Source of the DNA: an uncultured Halomonas sp.
GTDB taxonomy: Bacteria > Pseudomonadota > Gammaproteobacteria > Pseudomonadales > Halomonadaceae
Direction of reading: 5' to 3'
Length of the DNA: 64,000 nt
NCBI RefSeq assembly: GCF_947500835.1
Contig: NZ_CANMTQ010000005.1
Location: 228,572 to 292,571 of the forward strand
Both the position numbers and the translations under genes were made by a program. Under the pieces are notes generated by a model, which worked only from the letters and a program-made list of their open reading frames with translations, had not been told where the DNA came from and did no database searches. Of the stretch, positions 10,575 to 19,695 are shown in pieces. Each line of letters opens with the position of its first letter. Positions within the stretch are counted from its first letter, which is position 1.

Positions 10575-11288
10575 ATGTCACCAATAGGCATGTCAAAACG
10601 TCACCAGTACGTCGATCTGCTCGCCAGCCTGCCGGCCTTGCCTGCCACGCCCTTCGGACGCGAGCCTTTGCCGATCTCGGCGATCCGCCTGGAGCATCGC
10701 CTCGAGGCACTGAGCGCGGTCCATCGGGACAGCCTGCGGAGGCTGGAGACGCTGCTCGACTGGCAGCATCTGGGCCTGGACGTTTCCACTGATGCCTATC
10801 TCCAGCGCTATCGGCAGGCGGCACCACAGCTGGCGGAGCACGGCGTGAATGATCTTGTCGAGACGATGCTCGAACGCCACACCCTGGTGACGGCGCTTCG
10901 CCGGCGCCGACTGGACGAACCTGCGCCAGGTCTGGGCGAGGCCTGGGGGTTCGGTCCACGCCTGGCGCATATCAGCGCCCATTGGCAGGCATCGCTGTTC
11001 GGCGTGGGCGCGGTTTTTCCCTGGCTCAGTGAGGCCCGGGATCATCTTGAACACGACCGCCCTCGGGAGCTGGAACGGCTATTGCTCGAAGAAAGCTGGC
11101 GCCTACTCACCCGGGCGCGCCGGCATGATCGTTTCGATTTTCGCGAGGTCGTCATCTACTGGCTGCGCTGGCGTCTGATCGCCGCCTGGCAGCGCTACAA
11201 CGCCGAGGCGGCGGAGCGTCGACTGCAGGCCGATATCGAGCGCGGACTCGGCGACTACGGGGCGCTTTTTGCGGGAGAACGGGAATGA
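10575..11288 (+). CDS. DUF2764 family protein of the V-ATPase operon
   Basis: This 237-residue soluble, helical protein lies in the slot between subunits E and A that DUF2764 genes occupy in compact bacterial V-ATPase operons, such as those of Bacteroides and Chlamydia. The N-terminus (YVDLLASLPALP) matches the YYYLVASLPxL pattern of that family. The operon has no recognisable subunit C, so the protein may stand in for it as the link between rotor and ring. That is inference from context. It starts three bases after ntpE stops; ATG 10590 is an alternative start. Confidence 0.72.
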   Translation: MSPIGMSKRHQYVDLLASLPALPATPFGREPLPISAIRLEHRLEALSAVHRDSLRRLETLLDWQHLGLDVSTDAYLQRYRQAAPQLAEHGVNDLVETMLERHTLVTALRRRRLDEPAPGLGEAWGFGPRLAHISAHWQASLFGVGAVFPWLSEARDHLEHDRPRELERLLLEESWRLLTRARRHDRFDFREVVIYWLRWRLIAAWQRYNAEAAERRLQADIERGLGDYGALFAGERE

Positions 11289-11329
11289 AGAGGGCCATCG
11301 CCGAAAATTTCTTTCATCGCCCGCGGTTG

Positions 11330-11483
11330 AAATGGGCGCCGGCGGCAAGGCGTAGCGAGGGTCTTTTGCCATGGCCGGAAAAAGCTCCATGCAATTCCGG
11401 CATTCCCGCCATCCATGGCGGTCAGATAGCAAAAGTAGCGCCCAGGGACGGGTTTACAGCGCCCTCGCGAAGGCTTGCCGCCG
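11330..11483 (+). repeat. Long intergenic repeat, copy A
   Basis: About 150 bases nearly identical, in opposite orientation, to 54327-54477. The best-kept core (11361-11465) contains inverted ends CTTTTGC/GCAAAAG and inner palindromes around CCATGG. It lies between the DUF2764 gene and ntpA inside the ATPase operon. Confidence 0.85.
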
Positions 11484-11513
11484 GAAAAGCCCATTCTTAC
11501 CAGGAGTTTGAAA

Positions 11514-13373
11514 ATGATTGTTAAGCAGGAAGTCCATCGCGACTGCCGAGTGGTCAGCGTTCAGGACGACATCGTGGTCATCGAGGCCACCGAGCGCTCG
11601 AAGGGGCTGATGAAGAACGAGGTGGTCTATATTCTTCCCGCCCAACATCAAAAAGACGATGGCGAAAACCACGAACTGCGCCTCAAGGGGGAGGTTTTAC
11701 GGGTGCAGGGCAAGCGCGCGGACGTCCAGGTCTTCGAGGATACCGGTGGCATTTCCGTGGGCGATGATGTGGAACAGACCGGCGAGATGCTTTCCGTCAC
11801 CCTCGGCCCCGGCCTGCTTGGTCAGATTTACGACGGCCTGCAGAACCCTCTGGAGCAGATCGCCCTGCGCTCCGGCTTCTTCCTGCCCCGGGGGCTGCAT
11901 CTGGGCGCGCTGGACAAGACCACCAAATGGTCCTTCTCTCCCAAGGTGCGCATAGGCACCAAACTGCGCGCCGGCGATACCCTCGGCACCGTGCAGGAAG
12001 GCCGTTTCACCCATCGCATCATGGTGCCCTTCGATGCCCGGGGGGAGCAGGAAGTCAGCTGGATTCAGGAAGGCAGCTTCACCGTGGATGTGCCGGTGGC
12101 GCGGCTAGCGGATGAGTCCGGTACCGAACGACAGGTCACCCTGGCCCAGCGCTGGCCGGTGCGGAACCCTCTGCCAAAGCGCCTGCTGGACAGCTACGCA
12201 AGCGAACGGCTCTATCCCACTCGCCCGCTGGATACCACCATCCGGGTGATCGATACCTTCTTTCCCATCGCCACCGGCGGCACCGCCTGTATTCCCGGCC
12301 CCTTCGGCGCCGGCAAGACGGTGCTGCAGAACCTGATCGCCCGCCATTCCACCGTGGATATCGTGATCATCGTCGCCTGCGGCGAACGGGCCGGCGAGGT
12401 CGTGGAAACCATCACCGAGTTCCCCCAGCTCAACGACCCCACCACCGGCGGCTCGTTGATGGACCGCACGGTGATCATCTGCAACACCTCCTCGATGCCG
12501 GTGGCCGCTCGGGAAGCCTCCATCTACACCGGCATCACCCTCGGTGAATATTACCGCCAGATGGGACTCGACGTGCTGATGATCGCCGACTCCACTTCAC
12601 GCTGGGCCCAGGCGATGCGCGAGACCTCGGGCCGCATGGAGGAGATTCCCGGCGAGGAGGCCTATCCCGCCTATCTGGACTCGGCGGTGCGCAGCGTCTA
12701 CGAACGCGCCGGCGTGATCCGCAACAACACCGGCGACAGCGGCAGCCTCACCCTGATCGGCACCGTCTCCCCCTCCGGGGGCAACTTCGAGGAGCCGGTG
12801 ACCCAGGCGACCCTGAGCACGGTCAAGGCGTTTCTTGGCCTGTCTTCCGAGCGCGCCTACAAGCGCTTCTATCCGGCGGTGGACCCGCTGCTGTCCTGGT
12901 CCCGCTACCGGGCGGAGCTCGAGCCCGCCATCGCCGAGCGCCTCGGCGCCGAGCGGCCGGCACGCATCGATGAACTGCTCAAGCTTCTTCACGACGGGGA
13001 AGACGTCAACCAGATGATGCAGGTTACCGGGGACGAAGGCATCACCATCGAGGACTTTCTCACCTATCACAAGGCGAGCTTTCTCGACCTGGTCTACCTG
13101 CAGCAGGACGCCTTCGACGACGTGGACGGCAGCACGTCTGCCGAACGCCAACGGCGGAGCCTGGCGTTGATCTATCCGCTGGTCAGTTCGGAGTATGCCT
13201 TCGATGATAAAGAGGCCATCCGGGAGTACTTCACCGCCTTGGCAAGCGAGATGAAGAACCTCAACTACGCGGTGCTCGATTCGAGCGAGTACCGGCGCCA
13301 CTTCGATGAGATCGCAAAACTGGCCCAAGGAGTAGGGCTGGAACTTAGCGCGCCACCCAAGGATTCGACCTGA
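11514..13373 (+). CDS. ntpA: V-type ATPase catalytic subunit A
   Basis: This 619-residue ATP-hydrolysing subunit has the P-loop GPFGAGKT near residue 270, the A-subunit-specific insertion between residues 110 and 200, and the motifs ERAGEVVETITEFPQL and MIADSTSRWAQAMRE. The start is ATG 11514, preceded by CAGGAGTTTGAAA; 13 extra residues from 11475 are not conserved. The gene is last in the operon, separated from DUF2764 by a 225-base gap filled by a long repeat. Together with ntpB it makes the hexameric head. Subunits C, F and G were not found nearby. Confidence 0.94.
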   Translation: MIVKQEVHRDCRVVSVQDDIVVIEATERSKGLMKNEVVYILPAQHQKDDGENHELRLKGEVLRVQGKRADVQVFEDTGGISVGDDVEQTGEMLSVTLGPGLLGQIYDGLQNPLEQIALRSGFFLPRGLHLGALDKTTKWSFSPKVRIGTKLRAGDTLGTVQEGRFTHRIMVPFDARGEQEVSWIQEGSFTVDVPVARLADESGTERQVTLAQRWPVRNPLPKRLLDSYASERLYPTRPLDTTIRVIDTFFPIATGGTACIPGPFGAGKTVLQNLIARHSTVDIVIIVACGERAGEVVETITEFPQLNDPTTGGSLMDRTVIICNTSSMPVAAREASIYTGITLGEYYRQMGLDVLMIADSTSRWAQAMRETSGRMEEIPGEEAYPAYLDSAVRSVYERAGVIRNNTGDSGSLTLIGTVSPSGGNFEEPVTQATLSTVKAFLGLSSERAYKRFYPAVDPLLSWSRYRAELEPAIAERLGAERPARIDELLKLLHDGEDVNQMMQVTGDEGITIEDFLTYHKASFLDLVYLQQDAFDDVDGSTSAERQRRSLALIYPLVSSEYAFDDKEAIREYFTALASEMKNLNYAVLDSSEYRRHFDEIAKLAQGVGLELSAPPKDST

Positions 13374-13460
13374 TCCAGGTTATTTGGCAGCATGGAGACA
13401 TCATGCATTCGCTCAAGCGATGCAGTGCTCCTGAGGCCTATCGATAAGGAGTTGATCGAC

Positions 13461-15218
13461 ATGAATCAGAATCGTCAGCCATCGTCCCTGCTGTCCACCC
13501 GCTACGCACCTCGCATGATGGACCAGGCCTTCAAGGCGAACATGGCCACCCTGACCGGTGGCATCACGCCGGCCGGTGTCTCCACGGTGATTTACGAGTG
13601 GCTCGCCCATCTCGCCATGTCCCCGGGCAAGCAGATGGAACTGGCCGAGGATGTGGGCTTCAAGGTCGAGCACCTGTTGCGCCATATTCGCCGAGCCAAC
13701 ATGTCCACGGGCAATCAGCCCTGCATCGAGCCGACGCTTCAGGACGACCGTTTTTCCGGTGAAGCCTGGTCCCGCTGGCCCTACAACTTTATCTATCAAT
13801 CGTTTCTGCTACAGCAAGAATGGTGGGAAAACGCCACCACCAATATCGATGGACTGTCGAAAAGCACCGAAAACGTGGTGTCCTTCATTGGCCGCCAGAT
13901 GCTCGATCGCTGGTCGCCCTCCAACTTTCCCTGGCTCAACCCGGAGGTGATCGACGCGACCATACAGCAGGGCGGCATGAACTTTGTGCGCGGCTGGGAG
14001 AACTTCTGCGAGGATAGGGAACGACGGCTGACTGGCTGCCCGCCGGTGGGTGCAGAGCAATTCAAGGTCGGTGAAGATCTTGCGACTACCCCAGGCAAGG
14101 TGGTCTATCGCAATCACTTGATCGAACTGATCCAGTACACCCCGACCACCAAGAAGGTCTACGCGGAGCCGGTACTGATCGTGCCCGCCTGGATCATGAA
14201 GTATTACATCCTTGATCTGACGGCGGAGAAATCCCTGGTGCGCTATCTGGTGGACCAGGGCCATACGGTGTTCATGATCTCCTGGCGCAACCCCACCTCG
14301 GAAGACCGCGACCTGGGCATGGGCAGCTATCGCAGGCTCGGTCCCGCCGCGGCGCTGGATGTGGTATCCGCCATCGTTCCCGATCAGAAGATCCACGCGG
14401 TGGGTTACTGCCTGGGCGGCACGCTATTGACGATTCAGGCCGCCACCATGGCTCGGGACGGCGATGATCGCCTGGCCTCGATGAGCACCCTCGCCACCCA
14501 GGTTGACTTCACCGAAGCCGGTGAACTGTCACTCTTCATCACTGAAAGCGAAGTCGATTACCTCGAAAGCATGATGCAGGAACGAGGCTATCTTGGTGGT
14601 TACCAGATGGCTGGCGCCTTTCAGCTGCTGCGCTCCAACGATCTTGTCTGGTCGCGAATGGTGCGCGAATACATGCTGGGAGAACGCCAGCCCATGATCG
14701 CCTTGATGGCCTGGAACGCCGATCTGACACGCATGCCCTATCAGATGCACTCCCAGTATCTACGAAGGCTCTATCTCGACAACGACCTGGCAGCCGGGCG
14801 CTACATCGTCGGCGACCGACCCATCGCCATCACCGATATCAACGTGCCGCTTTTCGCCGTGGCAACACAAAGCGATCATGTCGCCCCCTGGCGCTCTGCC
14901 TACAAGATCCACCTCTTGTCCGATGCGGAGGAAGTGACCTTCCTGCTCACCAGCGGCGGTCACAACGCCGGCATCGTCAGCGAACCCGGGCATCCGCGTC
15001 GCACCTACCAGGTCGAAACGCGCAAGGAAAGGGAAAGCTATATCGACCCGGATACCTGGCAACAGACGATCCCCCGTCAACAAGGCTCCTGGTGGCCGGT
15101 GTGGCAGGCCTGGCTGGTGGAGCGTTCCACCAAGGAACAGATCGCGCCACCGGAAACGGGCGGCCAGGATTATTCGCCTATAGCGGATGCACCGGGCACC
15201 TACGTATTGCAGCAATAA
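13461..15218 (+). CDS. phaC: Class I poly(3-hydroxyalkanoate) synthase
   Basis: The 585-residue enzyme polymerises hydroxyacyl-CoA into storage polyester granules. The lipase-like box GYCLGG at 315-320 carries the nucleophile Cys317; TQSDHVAPW and SGGHNAGIV near residues 470 and 500 supply the catalytic Asp and His. The length and WENATTNIDGLS-type N-terminal domain fit class I enzymes that act without PhaE or PhaR. The start is ATG 13461, after AAGGAGTTGATCGAC. No phaA, phaB or phasin gene is adjacent. It follows the ATPase operon by 87 bases but probably has its own promoter. Confidence 0.93.
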   Translation: MNQNRQPSSLLSTRYAPRMMDQAFKANMATLTGGITPAGVSTVIYEWLAHLAMSPGKQMELAEDVGFKVEHLLRHIRRANMSTGNQPCIEPTLQDDRFSGEAWSRWPYNFIYQSFLLQQEWWENATTNIDGLSKSTENVVSFIGRQMLDRWSPSNFPWLNPEVIDATIQQGGMNFVRGWENFCEDRERRLTGCPPVGAEQFKVGEDLATTPGKVVYRNHLIELIQYTPTTKKVYAEPVLIVPAWIMKYYILDLTAEKSLVRYLVDQGHTVFMISWRNPTSEDRDLGMGSYRRLGPAAALDVVSAIVPDQKIHAVGYCLGGTLLTIQAATMARDGDDRLASMSTLATQVDFTEAGELSLFITESEVDYLESMMQERGYLGGYQMAGAFQLLRSNDLVWSRMVREYMLGERQPMIALMAWNADLTRMPYQMHSQYLRRLYLDNDLAAGRYIVGDRPIAITDINVPLFAVATQSDHVAPWRSAYKIHLLSDAEEVTFLLTSGGHNAGIVSEPGHPRRTYQVETRKERESYIDPDTWQQTIPRQQGSWWPVWQAWLVERSTKEQIAPPETGGQDYSPIADAPGTYVLQQ

Positions 15219-15243
15219 GGCTGTTGTAGGAATTAAAAAAACC

Positions 15244-15268
15244 GCCGCTATCTTTCAAAGATAGCGGC
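15244..15268 (-). terminator. Terminator between convergent phaC and ccpA
   Basis: An 11-12-bp stem (GCCGCTATCTTT and complement) is flanked by seven A residues on its left. Read on the minus strand it is followed by a T tract, so it should stop ccpA transcription; the stem may also serve phaC. Confidence 0.85.
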
Positions 15269-15323
15269 GATGTCTTGCAGAGATAGTGTGACGTAGCTCG
15301 GTATCGCGCTGCGCCGTCATTGG

Positions 15324-16376
15324 CTACTGATCGATCTCAAGGTTCGGGCGCGGCGTATCTGCCGTGCTCGGCGGCAGGATGGGATATTCCACCCGGGGTT
15401 GCTCGCCGGTCAGGCTATGCAGGAACGCGGTGATCGACTCCACTTCCTCCTCATTCAACTCGGACCCGAGTTGCGCCACCCCCATTACCGCTACTGCCTG
15501 CTTCAAATCCCAGGCCTTGCCGCTGTGGAAATACGGCGGCGTCAGAGCAATATTGCGCAGGCTCGGCACTTTAAAGACGTACTCATCGGAAGCGGACTCC
15601 GTGACTGCAAAACGCCCCTTGTCTTCCGGCGGAAGGAAGTTGGCACCGGGTTTTTCCACCACGCCGAAGGGCTGATATTGATCACCGCCAAGATTGATGC
15701 CGCTATGACAGGCGGCGCAGCCCTTGTTTACGAACAGCTCGAGCCCGGTCTTCTGCTGATCGCTCAGGGCGTCGGCATCCCCACGCAGATATTGATCGAA
15801 AGGCGCGTTGGGCGTGATCAGCGTCGCCTCGAACAAGGCGATCACATCCTGAATATTATCGATAGTGATGGCCTCTTCCGCTTCGGGAAACGCCTCCTCG
15901 AAAACCGGTTGATAGCCGGGGATTCCCTTGAGCATATTTACCGCATTCTCGTGAGTGGTGGCCATTTCCACCGGGTTGATCAATGGGCCCCCGGCCTGCT
16001 CGGCAAGATCCTCGGCGCGACCGTCCCAGAACTGGGCGGTATTGAATACTGCGTTGAGCACCGTGGGCGAGTTGCGTCCGCCCACTTGCCAGCGATGCCC
16101 TATCGAGGTTTCAAGCATGTCGGTACCACCGAGGCCTACCAAGTGACAGGTATTGCAGCTGATGGTATGGCTTTTCGACAGCCTCGGCTCGAAGAAGAGC
16201 ATCTTGCCAAGCTCCACCTTGGCCGGTGTGCTGGGATTGCCCTCCATCTCAGGCGGCTGCTCGGGAATTGGCTTGAACAGCGCCTGGGCGCGGCTCATCA
16301 ACTCATCATCTGCGGCCATGGTCGCCCCCGCCACTATCATGCCAGCCATCATCAGTACCAGACTTCGTTTTTGCAT
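15324..16376 (-). CDS. ccpA: Di-haem cytochrome c peroxidase
   Basis: The 350-residue periplasmic enzyme reduces hydrogen peroxide with electrons from c-type cytochromes. It has a cleavable signal peptide (residues 1-21, ending ATMA) and two haem sites, CNTCH at 74-78 and CAACH at 220-224. GRNSPTVLNAVFN and KVPSLRNIALTPPYFHSG are standard motifs of the family. The gene stands alone on the minus strand. An FNR-like box at 16540-16553, with a fitting -10 about 22 bases beyond it, suggests low-oxygen induction, as is known for pseudomonad ccp. A MauG-like role is less likely given the motif set. Confidence 0.92.
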   Translation of the reverse strand: MQKRSLVLMMAGMIVAGATMAADDELMSRAQALFKPIPEQPPEMEGNPSTPAKVELGKMLFFEPRLSKSHTISCNTCHLVGLGGTDMLETSIGHRWQVGGRNSPTVLNAVFNTAQFWDGRAEDLAEQAGGPLINPVEMATTHENAVNMLKGIPGYQPVFEEAFPEAEEAITIDNIQDVIALFEATLITPNAPFDQYLRGDADALSDQQKTGLELFVNKGCAACHSGINLGGDQYQPFGVVEKPGANFLPPEDKGRFAVTESASDEYVFKVPSLRNIALTPPYFHSGKAWDLKQAVAVMGVAQLGSELNEEEVESITAFLHSLTGEQPRVEYPILPPSTADTPRPNLEIDQ

Positions 16377-16539
16377 GCTGCTCCCCCTTGTTCATGCGGT
16401 GAACCACCCGACCTGCCCCGCATTAATGCATGGGCGTCTTATAGGAAACTTAAGCTCGAAGTACTAGCGATTCCTTCACTCGTCCCGGTTCCGAACTCAT
16501 AACCTCATTTTATAATCTAACTAACTTGCGAGCTTTTCC

Positions 16540-16553
16540 TTGACGCATATCAA
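16540..16553 (-). promoter_or_regulatory. FNR/Anr-like box before ccpA
   Basis: TTGACGCATATCAA differs from the TTGAT-N4-ATCAA consensus at one position. On the minus strand GATTAT lies about 22 bases past the box, right for a class II activated promoter of ccpA. It could also act on the divergent alcohol dehydrogenase gene. Confidence 0.65.
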
Positions 16554-16644
16554 GAATACTGTGGATGGCCCATGCCATCCTGATCTGGTGGTATTTGGTA
16601 TCGACTGCCGTTGGCAGCTTTTCACCTTCATGGGAGCAAATTTC

Positions 16645-17676
16645 ATGAAAGCATTGGTATTTCACGGTCCTGGTAAACGCAGTTGGGAAGACAAGCCGCG
16701 TCCAAGCATCGAGAAGCCCACGGACGCGGTGGTGCGCATCACCCATACCACCATCTGCGGCACCGACCTGCACATTCTGAAAGGCGATGTACCCGCCGTG
16801 AAGGATGGCCGTACTTTGGGCCACGAAGGCGTGGGAGTGGTGGAAGAAGTCGGTGACGGCGTGAGCAATATCAAGGTCGGCGACGAGGTGCTGATCTCCT
16901 GCGTTACCTCCTGCGGCCGCTGCGACTACTGCAAGCGCGGCATCTATGCCCACTGCCGCGACGGCGGCTGGATTCTCGGCCACCTGATTGACGGCACCCA
17001 GGCCGAATATGTACGCACTCCCCATGCCGACAACAGTCTGTTTCCACTACCCGATGACATGAACCGGGAGGCAGCGGTGATGCTCAGCGACATCCTGCCC
17101 ACCGGTCACGAGATTGGCGCCCTCAACGGCGAGGTCAAGCTCGGCGACACGGTGGTCATCGTCGGCGCCGGCCCCATCGGTCTGGCGGCGCTGATGACAT
17201 CGCGTTTCTATTCTCCGGCGCGCATCATCATGGTCGATCCCGACGAGAACCGTTTGGCCATGGCCAAACAGCTCGGCGCCACCGACATCATCGCCCGAGA
17301 TCCGGTCGAAGCCATCAACAATCTGACCGGCGGCGAAGGCGTGGACGTGGCCATGGAGGCGGTGGGCATTCCCGAAACCTTCGATGTCTGTCAGCAGATC
17401 GTTCGGGCGGGCGGGCACATCGCCAATATGGGCGTACACGGAAAGAGTGTCGATCTCCAACTGCAGAACCTATGGATCAAGAACATCACTCTGCGTACCG
17501 GCCTGGTCAGCACCAACACCATTCCGGTACTGATGCGTGCCGTGGAAAGCGGCGACGTAGAGCCTGCAGAGCTGGTGACCCACCGCTTCAAGCTCGACGA
17601 GATCGAAAAGGCCTATGATATCTTCACCGATGCGGCAAAGGAGAAAGCCATCAAGATGATCTTGACCGTCGAGTGA
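16645..17676 (+). CDS. Zinc-dependent alcohol dehydrogenase
   Basis: This 343-residue MDR enzyme has both zinc sites: catalytic ligands in TICGTDLHI and LGHEGVG, and the structural cluster CGRCDYCKRGIYAHC near residues 90-105. The NAD-binding loop is IVGAGPIGLAAL near 170. Relatives oxidise short alcohols or reduce aldehydes with NAD(H). ATG 16645 is chosen because GGGAGCAAATTTC precedes it; 35 residues upstream in frame are not family-like. It is a single gene, with the convergent flavoprotein gene ending 32 bases beyond it. The true substrate is not evident. Confidence 0.88.
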   Translation: MKALVFHGPGKRSWEDKPRPSIEKPTDAVVRITHTTICGTDLHILKGDVPAVKDGRTLGHEGVGVVEEVGDGVSNIKVGDEVLISCVTSCGRCDYCKRGIYAHCRDGGWILGHLIDGTQAEYVRTPHADNSLFPLPDDMNREAAVMLSDILPTGHEIGALNGEVKLGDTVVIVGAGPIGLAALMTSRFYSPARIIMVDPDENRLAMAKQLGATDIIARDPVEAINNLTGGEGVDVAMEAVGIPETFDVCQQIVRAGGHIANMGVHGKSVDLQLQNLWIKNITLRTGLVSTNTIPVLMRAVESGDVEPAELVTHRFKLDEIEKAYDIFTDAAKEKAIKMILTVE

Positions 17677-17708
17677 GAATTGAAAGCGAGTGCCAGACGC
17701 AGTTACTG

Positions 17709-19127
17709 TTAGCCCAACGCACAATCCGCCGGTTCATGACACAGCGGCAGGTCAGGTTGCGCGCGCCGTTTACCGAGTTCACGACGAACGGCCTGCAAGG
17801 CGCTGCGCAACCCTTCCTCGACGACCGGATGATAGAACGGCATCTCGAGTAGCTGCTCGACGGTCAACTCCTGCTGAATCGACCAGGCCAGCAGATGCAG
17901 CAGATGCTCCGCATCCGGGGCCACCATCTCCGTGCCGAGCAGGCGCCCGTCGCGTTCGTCGGCGTAGACCTGCAGGATTCCCGCATTGCGTCCTGCCATT
18001 AGCGCTCGGCCCTGTCGGCTGAAATCGACGCTGCCGGACACGACACCATTCTTCGGCAGATCCGCTCCCGTCAGCCCTGCGTATCCGGCACCGGGCTCGG
18101 TAAAGACAATGCCTTGAGGCGTGCGTCGACGGTGGCACTCGGCATCCGGGTGCAGTGCGTGATAGGCGGCGATGCGCCCTTCGTCTGCCGCCTCGTGCAT
18201 CAGCGGGCGCAGCCCATTCACATCGCCGGTGATATAGATCGGCAGATCGGCGATTCGCAGGGTCGAGGCATCGAACAGAGGCACGCCTCGCTTATCAAGC
18301 TCCACTCCCAGATTCTCGAGTCCGAGTCCCTCGACGTTGGGCTGCCGTCCCAGAGAGGCGAGTACCCAGTCGACCTCTACCTTTTGCCCTCCTCCTTGCA
18401 TCAATACACCTTCATCGCCCTGACGCAGCGTTACATCCGCCCCGGTAGTGACGGACATCTGACCTTTGAGCACCTCGAGCAGGCTGGCATTGACTTCCGG
18501 ATCGCTAAGCCCCGCCACGCTGGACCCACGAGTGAAGGCATGTACCTCGCAGCCGAGTTGAGCGAAGGCCTGGCCCAATTCCACGCCGATCGGGCCGAGG
18601 CCGACCACGCCCAGGCGTCGCCCCGGCGCCTGGAGTTCGAAGACATCGTCGGAGGTAACGATCCGGTCTCCCAGGGCTTGCCAAGTCTCAGGCACAACAG
18701 GACGTGTACCAGTGGCAATGATCACCATCTCGGCCTGAATCCGCTCGCCGTTGACTTCAAGAGTGGTGGGATCGAGAAAACGCGGCTGACCGTGAATGCT
18801 GCGCTCGCCGAGGGATTCGGCGGTGTCGATCGGACCGGCGATGAAACGATCGCGCAGCTTGCGAACGTGCGCCATGATGGTGACCAGATCGGCTTCGAGC
18901 GTATCGGTGCCCCGTATCCCGCTCGCCGCCAGCCAGTCGCGGCGGCCATAAGCATGGGCGACTTCGAGCAGCGCCTTCGAGGGCATGCAACCGACCCGCG
19001 CACAGGTCGTGCCATAGGGGCCGGCGTTGATCAGCAGCACATCATCCGTATAGCGTCGCGCCTCACTCAGGGCGGTCAGCCCGGCGGTGCCGGCGCCCAG
19101 AATCACCAGCTTCACTTGTCGTGTCAT
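17709..19127 (-). CDS. Dihydrolipoamide dehydrogenase-like FAD disulfide oxidoreductase
   Basis: The 472-residue class I flavoprotein disulfide reductase has the FAD loop VILGAGTAGLTA at the N-terminus and the redox pair in GTTCARVGCMPSKALLE near residues 41-55. A second dinucleotide fold lies near 170-200 (LGVVGLGPIGVELGQ), and FYHPVVEEG near the end corresponds to the HPTxxE active-site histidine. No E1 or E2 dehydrogenase genes are adjacent, so it may not belong to a 2-oxoacid complex. It lies 61 bases after a small cytochrome gene and may share its transcript. Confidence 0.85.
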   Translation of the reverse strand: MTRQVKLVILGAGTAGLTALSEARRYTDDVLLINAGPYGTTCARVGCMPSKALLEVAHAYGRRDWLAASGIRGTDTLEADLVTIMAHVRKLRDRFIAGPIDTAESLGERSIHGQPRFLDPTTLEVNGERIQAEMVIIATGTRPVVPETWQALGDRIVTSDDVFELQAPGRRLGVVGLGPIGVELGQAFAQLGCEVHAFTRGSSVAGLSDPEVNASLLEVLKGQMSVTTGADVTLRQGDEGVLMQGGGQKVEVDWVLASLGRQPNVEGLGLENLGVELDKRGVPLFDASTLRIADLPIYITGDVNGLRPLMHEAADEGRIAAYHALHPDAECHRRRTPQGIVFTEPGAGYAGLTGADLPKNGVVSGSVDFSRQGRALMAGRNAGILQVYADERDGRLLGTEMVAPDAEHLLHLLAWSIQQELTVEQLLEMPFYHPVVEEGLRSALQAVRRELGKRRAQPDLPLCHEPADCALG

Positions 19128-19188
19128 GGTTCCTCCATAGCTGAAATAAAATCCTCAAACGCTGAGCCTAGTCCACAGGAACGGCATC

Positions 19189-19680
19189 TCACCAACTCAT
19201 CAAGTTCGATTGGCCTTGCAGCCCCTCGAAGCGATCCGTCACGTAGCGGCTGTGACAGGCCACGCAGGATTCGGTCATGCGATTGTATGTCTCGAGCTGC
19301 TTTTCAGTATTTTTCTGCTTCCCCGCCTCGGCCAGCGACGCTGCCAACTGGTGGAGGCGCTCATCCATCTGCAGGAATTCCTCGGGCACCGCCGCCATCA
19401 GATCCTGTTCATCCTGCTCGGTCAGGGACTGCTCGAGGATGAAGCTGTCGTGAATGGCCTGGCCCTTCTGCGCCACCTCGTCGTGCCTGCCCTGAATGAT
19501 GGCGCTATAGGTCTCCTGCATGGCCGACTCGATCTCGACCATCTCCCTGACCAGCAGCCCGCGCAGCTTATCGGTCAGCTCAGGGCCCACCGGTTCCGCG
19601 GCAATGACAGCTTCCCCCGATGCCAGGCTCGCTACCATGGCAGCCGACAGGATGGCTTGACATGTCTGTCTCTTGTTCAT
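19189..19680 (-). CDS. Periplasmic c-type cytochrome, cytochrome c'-like
   Basis: This 163-residue protein has a signal peptide (to about residue 27) and one haem site, CVACH near residue 139, close to the C-terminus in a helical protein. That C-terminal haem and helical layout recalls cytochromes c' and c556. ATG 19680 is chosen because GAGGTG lies eight bases before it; a GTG three codons upstream falls inside that ribosome site. The gene starts 15 bases after the RND gene stops, so it may be the fourth gene of the efflux operon. Its partner is unknown. Confidence 0.75.
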   Translation of the reverse strand: MNKRQTCQAILSAAMVASLASGEAVIAAEPVGPELTDKLRGLLVREMVEIESAMQETYSAIIQGRHDEVAQKGQAIHDSFILEQSLTEQDEQDLMAAVPEEFLQMDERLHQLAASLAEAGKQKNTEKQLETYNRMTESCVACHSRYVTDRFEGLQGQSNLMSW

Positions 19681-19695
19681 GATCCACACCTCGCT

